From the NCBI RefSeq assembly GCF_042676045.1, contig NZ_JBHTJV010000006.1:4017-68016 (forward strand): DNA of 64,000 nucleotides, written 5' to 3'. The notes under the pieces were generated by a model, which saw nothing but the letters and a program-made list of their open reading frames with translations, was not told where the DNA came from and searched no databases. Positions 19,270 through 28,267 of this stretch are shown piece after piece. The number at the start of each line of letters is the position of its first letter. Position 1 is the stretch's first letter. This DNA is from Pseudahrensia aquimaris. GTDB lineage: Bacteria > Pseudomonadota > Alphaproteobacteria > Rhizobiales > Rhizobiaceae. Both the position numbers and the translations under genes were made by a program.

Positions 19270-20088
19270 CTAAATCCAGTAGACCAGTTTCTTGCGGTAT
19301 CGCACGAAAGCGATCGCAGCAAGGATGCAGCCAATTATTGTCATGCTCATCACCACAGCCCAACTGATCCAAGGAACCGTGCCATACATCATCGGATCGC
19401 GCAGAACAGCGATATAGTGTGTCAATGGATTCAACGCCGCTGCCCAGGCGCGTATGCCGGTTTCCGTGGGAACCCATAGAATAGGTGTCGCGAAATAGAG
19501 CACCTGCATCACCGTCACCAGCACATAAACAACGTCGCGAAATCGCGCCGCAATGATGCCCAGCAGGCATGAGACCCATAAATGATTTATCGCATAGAGC
19601 ACCACAACGAAGGGCAAACTTCCAAGCGCAACCCACGAATATCGACCGGCCCAAAAACACAAGATGAGCGCCGGAATGGCCATGAAAAACATCATGATGA
19701 AGTTCTTCGCCAAGAACGAAAACAAATGTATCGAAATTGGCAGAGGCTCGGTCTTTATCCAGCTTTGTGACGAGATAAACACCGCAGCGCCACCCGTGAC
19801 AGACTGAGAAATAAAGCGAAACAGCATGTATCCCATCGCCAAATAGGGCGCGAAAAACTGCAAAGATACATTGTTCAATGCGCCAAAAATGACCACCTTG
19901 ACGCCTACAAACAGCAAGAATGTGAGTGCAATCCACCATTTGCCGATGAAGGTCCGTCGGTATCGTTGGTCGAGTTCCATAAACGCATTGGCAAGCGCCA
20001 ACCGCCACATAGCGGCTGCCCGGAACACGTCATTGCGGGCATCGTGCTTACGTTCGCCACTTGAAATGGTTGTTTGGGATGCGCTCAT
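19270..20088 (-). CDS. ABC-2 type permease of polysaccharide exporter
   Basis: The 272-residue integral membrane protein starts with a cytoplasmic segment (WRLALANAFMELDQRYRRT) typical of Wzm/KpsM/TagG permeases, followed by six hydrophobic spans and a short C-terminal tail. It is the first gene of the minus-strand export operon and directly precedes its ATPase. Upstream (20089-20271) there is room for a promoter, but I do not see a convincing one. Confidence 0.92.
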   Translation of the reverse strand: MSASQTTISSGERKHDARNDVFRAAAMWRLALANAFMELDQRYRRTFIGKWWIALTFLLFVGVKVVIFGALNNVSLQFFAPYLAMGYMLFRFISQSVTGGAAVFISSQSWIKTEPLPISIHLFSFLAKNFIMMFFMAIPALILCFWAGRYSWVALGSLPFVVVLYAINHLWVSCLLGIIAARFRDVVYVLVTVMQVLYFATPILWVPTETGIRAWAAALNPLTHYIAVLRDPMMYGTVPWISWAVVMSMTIIGCILAAIAFVRYRKKLVYWI

Positions 20089-20194
20089 CGGGCGAAAGGC
20101 TTCGTCTCGAATGTTGAAATCTTACCGCAGTTGTTAACATCTCGGTGCTGTCTCGAAGCAGATGCCTAAGGTGCAGGGAAAGATGAATGGATTA

Positions 20195-20248
20195 AGCGGT
20201 TTCTCGTTTTTCGAACTCTTAAAGCAAAGCCGAAAAAAGGAAACCGCT
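20195..20248. repeat. Inverted repeat AGCGGTTTC / GAAACCGCT
   Basis: Nine-base complementary arms (20195-20203 and 20240-20248) flank a 36-nt spacer between the end of the DUF2793 pseudogene and the start of the permease gene. It could act as a weak terminator for the pseudogene or as a regulator site for the export operon. No U-tract follows on the minus strand. Confidence 0.4.
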
Positions 20249-20271
20249 GCGTCTCAAAAACTTCTTGGAGA

Positions 20272-21354
20272 TTAGGCTCGATAAATACACGAAAAATACA
20301 TGATCCCGCTTTGCCCCAAGTGCGAAGTCTGCATGATAAGATTGATTCCTTCGTAAGCATTGACTGCGCCCCACAGGCGAACGGTATCTGTGCCAGGCTC
20401 AATGAACCCGCCCAGTTGGGTGGCGTTAGTGGGAAGGGAAAGCCCGTCATACCAAGCCATGTTCAAGGCCGTTCGGTTTTGGAGCCCAGCTTCGCATGGA
20501 AACGGTAGATCTGAGATTCTCAACTGCCCATCCAAGTTTCCCGGTGCACTCCATCCCAACCGTCCGCTGACAAAGACAAAGTTTCCAATGCGAATAAAGT
20601 TTCCATCTTGCGCCGCATAGCTGGGCTGAGCGCCACCATTGCTTCCACTTAGGGTTGGAACCCATGTGCCGCTCTCAAAATGATCAAACCTATCGCCACC
20701 GGAAACACTCAAGCCATTTGGAAAATCAACCTCGCCGGTTGCAGATTGCGCTCGCAATGCGGTCTGCCAGTTTGAGCCATTAGGACTCACCTTGACGCTC
20801 CAAGCGTCTTCTCCAGCCAAGCCGAATTCTGCACGACCTGAAAAATTCGACTGGAAGATCAAACTTGCAGTATCGGTATCGGTATTCCGGTTTATCTTCA
20901 GTCGGTGGTCATCACCATCATGCGAAAAAAGACTGGAAGGCGCAGCCACCGCAAGACGGTTGATCTCATCTGCATCAGTATTGACGCCTAACACACTGAA
21001 ACCGTCAGCAGACCCGGAAAGCGCAACGAACTCTGTTCCGTTGTAAATTCGCGCGCTCCCTTCGTCCTCTATCCACGCGATCCACCCCGGTTTGGGCGAA
21101 AAGAACAGCTAATCGCCTTCGTGGTAGGTTGCGATGTCACCCGGATGATCTGTCCAAACACCGTCAGCATTGGTCGCCACCAAGTAGGCATCCCCTTCTT
21201 CAGGACTGGAAGTTGCCGTCGAGGCGGGGGTTAGTGTGCGCAGTGACAAATGAATGATCTGATCAAGCCTGCGCAAAGCTTCATTATGTGTCACGTGCTT
21301 CTGCGCTTGCGCTGCCAGAATATAGGGAAGGGCCAGTTTAGGTGTGTGTTCCAA
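20272..21354 (-). pseudogene. DUF2793 / tail-fibre-like gene interrupted by one amber codon
   Basis: A 360-codon frame is broken only by TAG at 21109-21111. Residues 1-81 begin with the DUF2793 hallmark LALPYILAAQAQKHVTHNEA. After the stop the same frame continues with LFFSPKPGWIAWIEDEG, which is the next conserved part of DUF2793; family members usually have tryptophan at the interrupted position, so TGG to TAG is the simplest cause. The C-terminal half has a phage-tail-fibre-like GTWVPTLSGS and YAAQDGNFIRIGN pattern. The downstream 240 residues could be translated by reinitiation at a GTG (20994) or by amber suppression. No other lesion is visible, so the loss is recent or the stop is functional. 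Confidence 0.8.
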
Positions 21355-21629
21355 GGCTTCAGCTCCAAATGTGATGCAAAGAGCAAAGCGTAACCGCAGG
21401 TGTACGGGCGGGGATTACTGCTGGTGGTTGATTCACGGGTTGTCGGTTCAACGAGCCAAGAGCGCAAAGGCTTTGGGCATTTTGCAGAACAGGCAAACCC
21501 ATCATGTCGGTTTATGAACGTACGAAGGCGGTTGCAATCGCGATGTAAATCGGTTCAGCTTTTCGCAGAAATCGGCCGCCGCTTCGGGAGGAGATCGGCC
21601 ATTTGCAGAACGCATTTTTGGAGACCGAT

Positions 21630-22595
21630 ATGCACAAAGCAATTACTCGCGCCGCTTCCGTTACACTTTTAGCAACCGCCGTTTGTTTCTCTAGTGCGGC
21701 AAGTGCGGAAACGCGCATCACTTATAAATCAGCTAAATCCACCTCGTCTTATTACCAGATGGGTGTGCAGATTGCGGAGGCGATGAAAGCTGCTACCAAC
21801 GGCGAAATCATCGTGACGGTGGAAGAGAGCCAGGGCTCCGTTCAAAACGTGATGGAAACTCGTGCACGTGGCGGCGACTATGTGTTCACCACACCCCCTG
21901 TGCTGGTGAGCCTCGCGCAGGGCGGCAAAGCGATGTTCAAGGACAAGGGCGATCCTAAGTTCGACACGATCCGTGGCCTGTTCCCCATTCCGTCGCTGAC
22001 CATGCATTTCGTCATGTCGGCGAACAGTGGCGTAACCGATTTTGCTGGAATGGAAGGCAAAACTATCCTCCTTGGCAAAGGTTCGTTCGGTGCACGCGAG
22101 GGCGAGAAGTATCTCGAACTATTCGGCCTGAAGGACAAAGTGAAATTGGCTGAGGTGGAGCTTTCCAATGCGGTGCCGGCCTTAAAGAATGGACAGATTG
22201 ACGGATTCGTTACCGCCGGTTCCTGGCCTGCCCCTAACGTGATCGAGGCTGCGGCTTCTACTGGCGTCAAAGTAATTTCGCTGACCGACGATCAGATTGC
22301 GGCATCAAACCGTGCCAAACTCGTCATTCCAGCTGGCACATATGCCGGACAGGATGCAGATATCACCACGACTTCTCTGCCTGTTGCTGCTTTCACCACA
22401 ACGGCAATGAGCGACGAGGCCGCCTACACGCTCACCAAGACCTTTTGGGAGAGCAAGGCCGGCATGGGCAAAGGCGCACCTTGGTGGAATGGTGTTGATA
22501 AAGGCTTGATGGCTAACCTCACCGTGAAGCTGCACCCTGGCGCTGTGCGTTATTATGAGGAAGCTGGCTTCGCCCTTACTGACAAGCAGAAGTAA
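21630..22595 (+). CDS. TAXI-family TRAP transporter solute-binding protein
   Basis: ATG at 21630 is preceded by GGAG and gives a clean Sec signal peptide (about residues 1-26, ending SSAASA); a longer frame from a TTG at 21603 is less likely. The 321-residue mature-type sequence has TAXI features: TYKSAKSTSSYYQMG near the N-terminus, QGSVQNVMETRARGGDY, then a central LLGKGSFGAREGEKYLE block. It should bind a small organic anion in the periplasm and pass it to the fused permease encoded 29 bp downstream. The ligand is not predictable. Confidence 0.92.
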   Translation: MHKAITRAASVTLLATAVCFSSAASAETRITYKSAKSTSSYYQMGVQIAEAMKAATNGEIIVTVEESQGSVQNVMETRARGGDYVFTTPPVLVSLAQGGKAMFKDKGDPKFDTIRGLFPIPSLTMHFVMSANSGVTDFAGMEGKTILLGKGSFGAREGEKYLELFGLKDKVKLAEVELSNAVPALKNGQIDGFVTAGSWPAPNVIEAAASTGVKVISLTDDQIAASNRAKLVIPAGTYAGQDADITTTSLPVAAFTTTAMSDEAAYTLTKTFWESKAGMGKGAPWWNGVDKGLMANLTVKLHPGAVRYYEEAGFALTDKQK

Positions 22596-22624
22596 GACCG
22601 CGCCCGCGCTGGGAACCACCAATC

Positions 22625-24421
22625 GTGGACAGCGTAGAAGACGCGCCATCTATCGCTCGTCCGGCCTCGGTCGGATGGGTGGTGCTGGGTGCTGTCACCA
22701 TTTGCTTCCATTTAGTGCTGATCTTTTCCGGCCTGGTGCCAAACTTGGTCGCGCGGCCTCTGCACATGGCTCTCGCACTACCGTGGGTTCTCGTCTTTGC
22801 CACGGTTTCTTCGACAGCCCGTCTGTCCGGCTGGGCTTTAACGATAGCGGGTGTCGGTGCTTGCATGTGGATCGCAGCCAATCAATCAATGCTTGGCGAC
22901 CAGTACGGGTTTCTGGAGAGCGACTTCCAGATCGCCATCGCTTTCACACTCTTGGCCACCGTTCTGGAAGCTGCCAGACGCGCCATCGGTTGGCCGCTGC
23001 CGCTCGTCGCCCTTCTGTCACTCCTTTACGGATTGTTTGGGCAATATATTCCCGGCGAGTTTGGGCATTCTGGTACGCCGCTGAAGAGCTTCCTCGGAAC
23101 GCTTACAATTGCCGAAGGCGGCATTTGGGGAAGTCTGACCGGCATTTCCGTTTCCGTTGTCGCTATTTTCGTCATCTTCGGCGCTGTGCTCAATGCGGGG
23201 GAGGCCGGGCAAGGTTTCATGAACGTGGCCGCCGCCGCTGCCGGCAGGTTAAAAGGTGGCGCTGCGAAAGTGTCGATTATTTCGTCTGCTCTATTCGGTT
23301 CCATTTCAGGTTCGGCGTCTGCAAACGTCGCCTCCACAGGCGCGATAACCCTGCCGGCCATGACGAAGCTCGGCTATCCCAAACGGTTGGCGGCTGCCGT
23401 TGAAGCTGTCGCCTCGTCCGGAGGCCAGATCATGCCGCCGCTGATGGGCGCAGGCGCATTCGTAATGGTGGAGCTGACCGGCGTTCCATATGTGGACATT
23501 ATTGCGGCAGCATTTCTGCCCGCCGTTCTGTTTTTTACAGTCGTCTGGGTGGGAATCAACGCCTATGCCCGACACCATGAGCTGCGCGGCATGAACGATT
23601 CTGACAAGCCAGCTTTGCGGGCTGTGGTTGTGACGTCAGCATTTTTTCTCGTGCCATTTACCATTTTGCTGTGGGCGATGTTTGCCGTCGGTTTCACGCC
23701 CCAATATGCGGCCTGTCTGGCATTGCTAGCAGGCGCTTGCATGTTGTTGATTGACGGCCAGTTTACATTTGACTGGGTGCGAACGAAGGCGCGGTTTGAA
23801 AGCGTATGCTTAAATGCAGGTAAGCAAGTGTCTATGATCGCGGCGATCATCCTGTGCGCTTCCATCATCATCGGCGTCCTGTCCATCACAGGCCTTGGGG
23901 TGAAGATCACTTCGCTCATATTGTCTGGATCCGGCGGCCTCTTGTGGCCCTCGCTGCTGCTGACGGCAATTGCATGTTTGGTCCTCGGCATGGAGGTGCC
24001 AACCACTGCTGCCTATGTAATCTGTGTCTCGGTAGCTGGGCCTGCGCTCATCCAATTGGGACTGGACCCACTGCAAGCACATCTTTTTGTGTTCTGGTTT
24101 GCGCTCCTGTCCACAATCACCCCACCTGTGTGCGGAGCGGTCTTCATTTCTGCCGGCATGGTCGAAGAGAATTGGCTCAAAGTGGCACTCACCGCGATGG
24201 CATTGGGCGTGGGGCTATATCTCATCCCGCTGGGCATGATTGCGAACCCAGATATCTTGGCTCTGAAGACAAACCCGACAGGCGCTACTCTAACCTTCAT
24301 CCAGCTCGCGATTGGCTTGGCTGCCGTGTCGTTTGGGCTTATCGGCTACACCAAATTTTGGCACCGTGCGCTTGCCATTTGTGGTGGTGCATCCATCATC
24401 TTTGCACCAGCTTTCGTTTAG
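22625..24421 (+). CDS. TRAP transporter fused permease (DctQ-DctM type)
   Basis: The start is GTG at 22625, shortly after the binding-protein stop. The 598-residue protein is polytopic throughout. An N-terminal four-helix part corresponds to the small DctQ subunit. From about residue 140 a DctM-type domain carries GSISGSASANVASTGAIT near residue 225 and SSGGQIMPPLMGAGAF near residue 265, the paired loops typical of TAXI-TRAP large subunits. It imports the ligand of the preceding binding protein with an ion gradient. Confidence 0.92.
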   Translation: MDSVEDAPSIARPASVGWVVLGAVTICFHLVLIFSGLVPNLVARPLHMALALPWVLVFATVSSTARLSGWALTIAGVGACMWIAANQSMLGDQYGFLESDFQIAIAFTLLATVLEAARRAIGWPLPLVALLSLLYGLFGQYIPGEFGHSGTPLKSFLGTLTIAEGGIWGSLTGISVSVVAIFVIFGAVLNAGEAGQGFMNVAAAAAGRLKGGAAKVSIISSALFGSISGSASANVASTGAITLPAMTKLGYPKRLAAAVEAVASSGGQIMPPLMGAGAFVMVELTGVPYVDIIAAAFLPAVLFFTVVWVGINAYARHHELRGMNDSDKPALRAVVVTSAFFLVPFTILLWAMFAVGFTPQYAACLALLAGACMLLIDGQFTFDWVRTKARFESVCLNAGKQVSMIAAIILCASIIIGVLSITGLGVKITSLILSGSGGLLWPSLLLTAIACLVLGMEVPTTAAYVICVSVAGPALIQLGLDPLQAHLFVFWFALLSTITPPVCGAVFISAGMVEENWLKVALTAMALGVGLYLIPLGMIANPDILALKTNPTGATLTFIQLAIGLAAVSFGLIGYTKFWHRALAICGGASIIFAPAFV

Positions 24422-24528
24422 GTCGGGGAGAGCGAGCAGAGCAAAAGCTATGTTGGATACGGCTGGACAATTTTCTCCCTCCCATGACGTTGAAGGAGAC
24501 ATGATCTGCCCGCGCAAAGGAGAACAGT

Positions 24529-25767
24529 GTGACAGTTAAAACGATATTGGTTGTTGGAACATACGATACGAAAAACGATGAGTTGGAATACATGGCCGAG
24601 CGCATCCATGCTTCCGGTGGCAGGACGCTGACCATGGACGTCAGCGTTTTGGGAGACCCCGAAAAACCAACCGATATTTCCAAGCACGATGTCGCGGCTG
24701 CTGCTGAAAGCACCATTCAAGCCGTGATCAACAGCGGTGACGAAAACAGTGCGATGCAAATCATGACGAAGGGCGCCAGCACGTTGGCTCGTCAGATGTT
24801 CTACGCCGGAAAATTTGATGGCGTCGTGATTCTGGGCGGGACGATGGGGACTGATCTGGCGCTCGACGTGTGCCGAACGCTTCCTCTCGGTGTTCCAAAA
24901 TATGTCGTTTCGACCGTATCTTTCTCGCCGCTCATTCCTCCAGAAAGACTTTCAGCTGATATTCAAATGATCCTTTGGGCTGGAGGTTTGTATGGCCTGA
25001 ATTCGCTGTGCAAATCTTCGCTCAGCCAAGCTGCAGGCGCTGTGCTAGGCGCAGCCCGGGCCGTCGAGCCGCCAGACGCGAAGAAACCCATGATTGGTAT
25101 GACTGCCCTTGGAACATCTTGTCTGCGCTATCAGAAATTTCTCAAACCCGAGCTTGAAAAGCGTGGCTTTGAAGTCGCTGTCTTTCACGCAACCGGTATG
25201 GGTGGCATGGCCTTTGAAAGCGTGGCCGCCGAAGGCGGCTTCGCCTGCGTGATGGACTTTGCGCTTCCTGAATTGGGCAATCTTCTTGCAGGCTCTGTAG
25301 TCAATGGTGGGGCCGACCGCATGTTAAACGCCGGCAAGGCTGGCATCCCGCAGCTTGTAGCGCCCGGTTGTCTCGACCTGATTGATTTTGCCGGATGGCA
25401 GGAAATCCCCGAACACTATCGTGACCGTCCTTTCCACGCCCACAACCGTCTCATCAAATCATCCGGACTCAATGGTGAAGAGCGGCGCGAAACCGCCCGC
25501 GAAATGGCAAAGCGACTTGCCGGCAGCAAAGCACCTGTTCATGTTCTGATGCCCAATGAAGGTGTTGAGGAATGGGACAGGGCAGGTGGCGATGCTTATG
25601 ACCCTGAGGCGTTTGCAGAATTTCTCGATGAAATGCGCAAAGCGTTCAATGACCCGGTCACCTATCAGGAACTTGATTGCCACATAAACGACGAGGCGTT
25701 TGCGCAAGCTGCTTTGACGGTTTTGGATGGATGGATTGAAGATGGTGTGGTGAAGGTCAATCTCTAA
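24529..25767 (+). CDS. Tm-1-like / UPF0261 family protein
   Basis: The 412-residue protein starts at GTG 24529 and opens with ILVVGTYDTKNDELEYMA, the signature of the Tm-1/UPF0261 family; the GGTMGTD loop (near residue 104) and FHATGMGGMAFE (near residue 222) are also conserved family blocks. Plant Tm-1 binds ATP and inhibits a viral replicase, but the role of bacterial members is poorly known. Here it is 107 bp downstream of a TAXI TRAP transporter on the same strand, which suggests a metabolic role tied to the imported substrate. The usual partner, a PEP-hydrolase-like TIM-barrel gene, is absent. Confidence 0.88.
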   Translation: MTVKTILVVGTYDTKNDELEYMAERIHASGGRTLTMDVSVLGDPEKPTDISKHDVAAAAESTIQAVINSGDENSAMQIMTKGASTLARQMFYAGKFDGVVILGGTMGTDLALDVCRTLPLGVPKYVVSTVSFSPLIPPERLSADIQMILWAGGLYGLNSLCKSSLSQAAGAVLGAARAVEPPDAKKPMIGMTALGTSCLRYQKFLKPELEKRGFEVAVFHATGMGGMAFESVAAEGGFACVMDFALPELGNLLAGSVVNGGADRMLNAGKAGIPQLVAPGCLDLIDFAGWQEIPEHYRDRPFHAHNRLIKSSGLNGEERRETAREMAKRLAGSKAPVHVLMPNEGVEEWDRAGGDAYDPEAFAEFLDEMRKAFNDPVTYQELDCHINDEAFAQAALTVLDGWIEDGVVKVNL

Positions 25768-25819
25768 TTATCTCGAAAGTGGCGAGAACCGTTGCCGATA
25801 TTAAACCATGTCATCGGTT

Positions 25820-25860
25820 GATATTGGTTCCGGAATTGCGGCTCCCTTCAAACCAATATC
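25820..25860. terminator. Possible shared terminator hairpin between convergent genes
   Basis: Arms GATATTGGTT (25820-25829) and AACCAATATC (25851-25860) are perfectly complementary across 21 nt, between the Tm-1 gene and the convergent XRE-membrane gene, reaching into the latter's last codons. There is no clear U-tract, so a terminator role is uncertain. Confidence 0.4.
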
Positions 25861-27893
25861 TTGAGTTGCTCTATCGCAAATAGAGTGACCGTTACGATGA
25901 CTGAGAGCCAGGCGCTGATAAACAGAGCAGCACCACCCCTCATGAATGGATCATAAGCGGATTTGCGAGCCCAGCTAGCGACACGCAAGCGAACTTTGTT
26001 GCTCAGCAAAGCGGGGCCAAGCGCGAACAAGGCAAATCCAAGATGCAAAATCGTGGGCAGCAAGGTCGAGCCGAAAACCAACAACAACCATGTGAAATCC
26101 TGCGGCGAGGTGCTTAGGCTGGCGATAATTGAATCCGAACAAGCACTTTGAACGCCGGTTACACCTTTCACAGAAGAGTGTGCGAGGCCTGACAAAGCAG
26201 GATCAATATTTTCAAGGCAGGTTAGTGCACCGGATTGCAGAGGGAATGCGCTCAAACCCGCAGCCCAGTTTAAGCCGACCGCCACAGCAGAAGCTGTGAG
26301 CACCAAAGCCACAAGCAGAAACACTGCCAAAGTCAGATCAAGACCGCTGAAAAAGAGCGTTCTCACACCAAATTTCTGAGCACCCAGACGCAGAGCAAGT
26401 CTGGTGAGGCCGATTGACATAAAATCAAACAGTGCATTGATCAGCGGCAGCAGACCGATGAGGAAATAGTATGAGAACCAAAACTGCTGGCCAGCAGCGA
26501 TGACCATCAGCGCGGCAGCCCCAAGCGTGACTATCGCATAGATTACCACGCCTTTCTTCTGGCTTCCTCTCGCGTATCCGGGTTTGATGAAGCGCGAAAT
26601 CAGTTTCAGGCAGACGAAGAAAATGATGATGTTCAGCGAGTGATTGAGCACAGTGTGGGTGATGTTCACTACAGGGTCGGTATACCCCATCTGGTCACGG
26701 CCAGTGATGAATTCCGATATTTCGACCAATGGCAGAAACAGAAAGCTGAGCGAAGCGCCAGCGATGGCCGCCGCAGCAATTGCGCCCGCAACGGTGTCGA
26801 ACAAGCGCAGTCCAACGCCCAGGATGAAGGCAAACGAAATCATGTTCATGGCGCCAGCGCCCACCAGGATATTCCAGTAGACAGACCAAAGGTATGTCGT
26901 GCCGGCCAAGTTGATGACTAAGGCTAGTGCGCACAGCGCGATACGGTTCTTATCGTTGGTCTGACTGCGAGCGACAAAAGATAAAGCGATGGGGACTAGA
27001 AAAGACAGGGCCACCAAAGCGCGACGCGAAGCATCGGGTTCTGGTGGCCATAGCTGGAGAAATCCTAGCTGCTGTCCCGCTCCGGTTATCGTCCATTGTA
27101 GAAGTAAAAGTGCAGCAGGGTATACAATCGCGAAGCCCCATGCCTTTTCATAAAGCCCGATGCTCCAGTTTCTGTTGATCGAGTTTTGAGGCAGATTGCG
27201 GAACTGATCGGGCGTGAGAAACAAGCGGTCTGTCCAGGCCAGAGTTCGTTCAACTACGTCCAGATAACGATCGCGCCAAGTCCCGCGCTCCAGCCATTGC
27301 GCCCTTGAATTGGCTCCACTGCCTTCAAAGCCGAAGAAGTAAAACAGGACGAATAGTATGGCGGTGCACCATGCGAAAAACCGTGGAAACGAAAACCTTC
27401 CATCGGGCCAGATGTTTGCTGCGATGGATGAGAGACCGTCTAGTATTTCAGCACTCAAGACGATCAGGGCGATCAGCAAGCCAATGCCAAGAAGTTGCTT
27501 TTGGAAAGGCGTGGAACCTCCTCGATCAAAGCCCTGGGCCGTTACAAGAGTGTGATCAGGGACTGAGCCAGCAAAAGGGGATAGCGTATCATTGCTTCCA
27601 ATCCGGTCTTGCCGTCCTTCATCAATGGTTTCCCGCCAACGCAAAGAAGCCGGCACATCGGCCAGATCAATTTCCAACGCATCGCAGATTTTTTTGGCCG
27701 TGGCGGATGTTATCCGAGGTCGGGTGCCGCGCTCGATGTTGGAGATATAACCTTTTCGGTCAAGGTTTCCCAAAGCCTCCGCTGCAAGCGCTTCCTGCGT
27801 CAGGCCGAGCGTTGTCCTGCGTTGCTTTACCAGAACTCCAAACGCAGAGAGATCATCCATTTTGTAATGCACTGCCCACTTGCCGCGCCCCAA
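25848..27893 (-). CDS. XRE-family HTH domain fused to a polytopic membrane protein
   Basis: Up to 681 residues. Residues 16-80 are a helix-turn-helix of the Xre/SinR type (LVKQRRTTLGLTQEALA, then YISNIERGTRPRITSATAKKICDALEID). From about residue 150 the protein has ten or more hydrophobic spans, so it should be a membrane-anchored DNA-binding protein. The start is uncertain: TTG at 27893 has a GAGGGG sequence nearby, while ATG at 27860 starts just before the HTH. No catalytic motif is visible in the membrane part. It is a lone minus-strand gene. A membrane-bound transcription regulator is inferred. Confidence 0.75.
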   Translation of the reverse strand: MGRGKWAVHYKMDDLSAFGVLVKQRRTTLGLTQEALAAEALGNLDRKGYISNIERGTRPRITSATAKKICDALEIDLADVPASLRWRETIDEGRQDRIGSNDTLSPFAGSVPDHTLVTAQGFDRGGSTPFQKQLLGIGLLIALIVLSAEILDGLSSIAANIWPDGRFSFPRFFAWCTAILFVLFYFFGFEGSGANSRAQWLERGTWRDRYLDVVERTLAWTDRLFLTPDQFRNLPQNSINRNWSIGLYEKAWGFAIVYPAALLLLQWTITGAGQQLGFLQLWPPEPDASRRALVALSFLVPIALSFVARSQTNDKNRIALCALALVINLAGTTYLWSVYWNILVGAGAMNMISFAFILGVGLRLFDTVAGAIAAAAIAGASLSFLFLPLVEISEFITGRDQMGYTDPVVNITHTVLNHSLNIIIFFVCLKLISRFIKPGYARGSQKKGVVIYAIVTLGAAALMVIAAGQQFWFSYYFLIGLLPLINALFDFMSIGLTRLALRLGAQKFGVRTLFFSGLDLTLAVFLLVALVLTASAVAVGLNWAAGLSAFPLQSGALTCLENIDPALSGLAHSSVKGVTGVQSACSDSIIASLSTSPQDFTWLLLVFGSTLLPTILHLGFALFALGPALLSNKVRLRVASWARKSAYDPFMRGGAALFISAWLSVIVTVTLFAIEQLKILV

Positions 27894-28051
27894 ACGCTTT
27901 TACCCCTCAACTGACAAAAAAATCTAATGCGGAATATCTAAGAAATAAAGGGATGGGAAATCGACTTGTTTCGATGCTGAGTTGTGGGTTTGAATCGCCT
28001 TCAGCCGTGCAACGAGTACTGTTTTCGTCGGAAAACCCAGTAAAACGGCGC

Positions 28052-28086
28052 GATGTAACCGAATTACACCGAGGATGTAACCGAAT
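28052..28086 (+). promoter_or_regulatory. Direct repeat GATGTAACCGAAT x2, 22-bp period
   Basis: Two identical 13-mers (28052-28064 and 28074-28086) start exactly 22 bp apart, about two helical turns, 180 bp before the second RTX gene and 160 bp upstream of the XRE-membrane gene on the other side. This is the usual geometry of tandem operator half-sites. The rest of the 374-bp intergenic region (27894-28267) shows no further gene that I can support. Confidence 0.5.
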
Positions 28087-28267
28087 GTAATTTATTGGCC
28101 CCACATTGGCAGGGTAGCTTGCTTGCACTGTTCGGCTGGGGGCGTGCGGAACGTATCTTTGATCGCGAATACCGGTTGTTGAGACAGCGGTTCACTTGTG
28201 CGCGTTTGCGCGAAAAGAACTCAGTTTTTCAATCTGGAGCGCCAACTGATTTGACAGGATTCGCACA

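Noticed and set aside
19031..20008. 325-codon minus-strand frame across the permease and ATPase genes
   Set aside because: It overlaps two well-supported genes in another frame and shows no family pattern; its amino-acid composition is rich in His/Cys/Arg as in shadows.
22555..23403. 282-codon plus-strand frame over the TRAP permease
   Set aside because: Arg/Cys-rich shadow of the fused permease gene.
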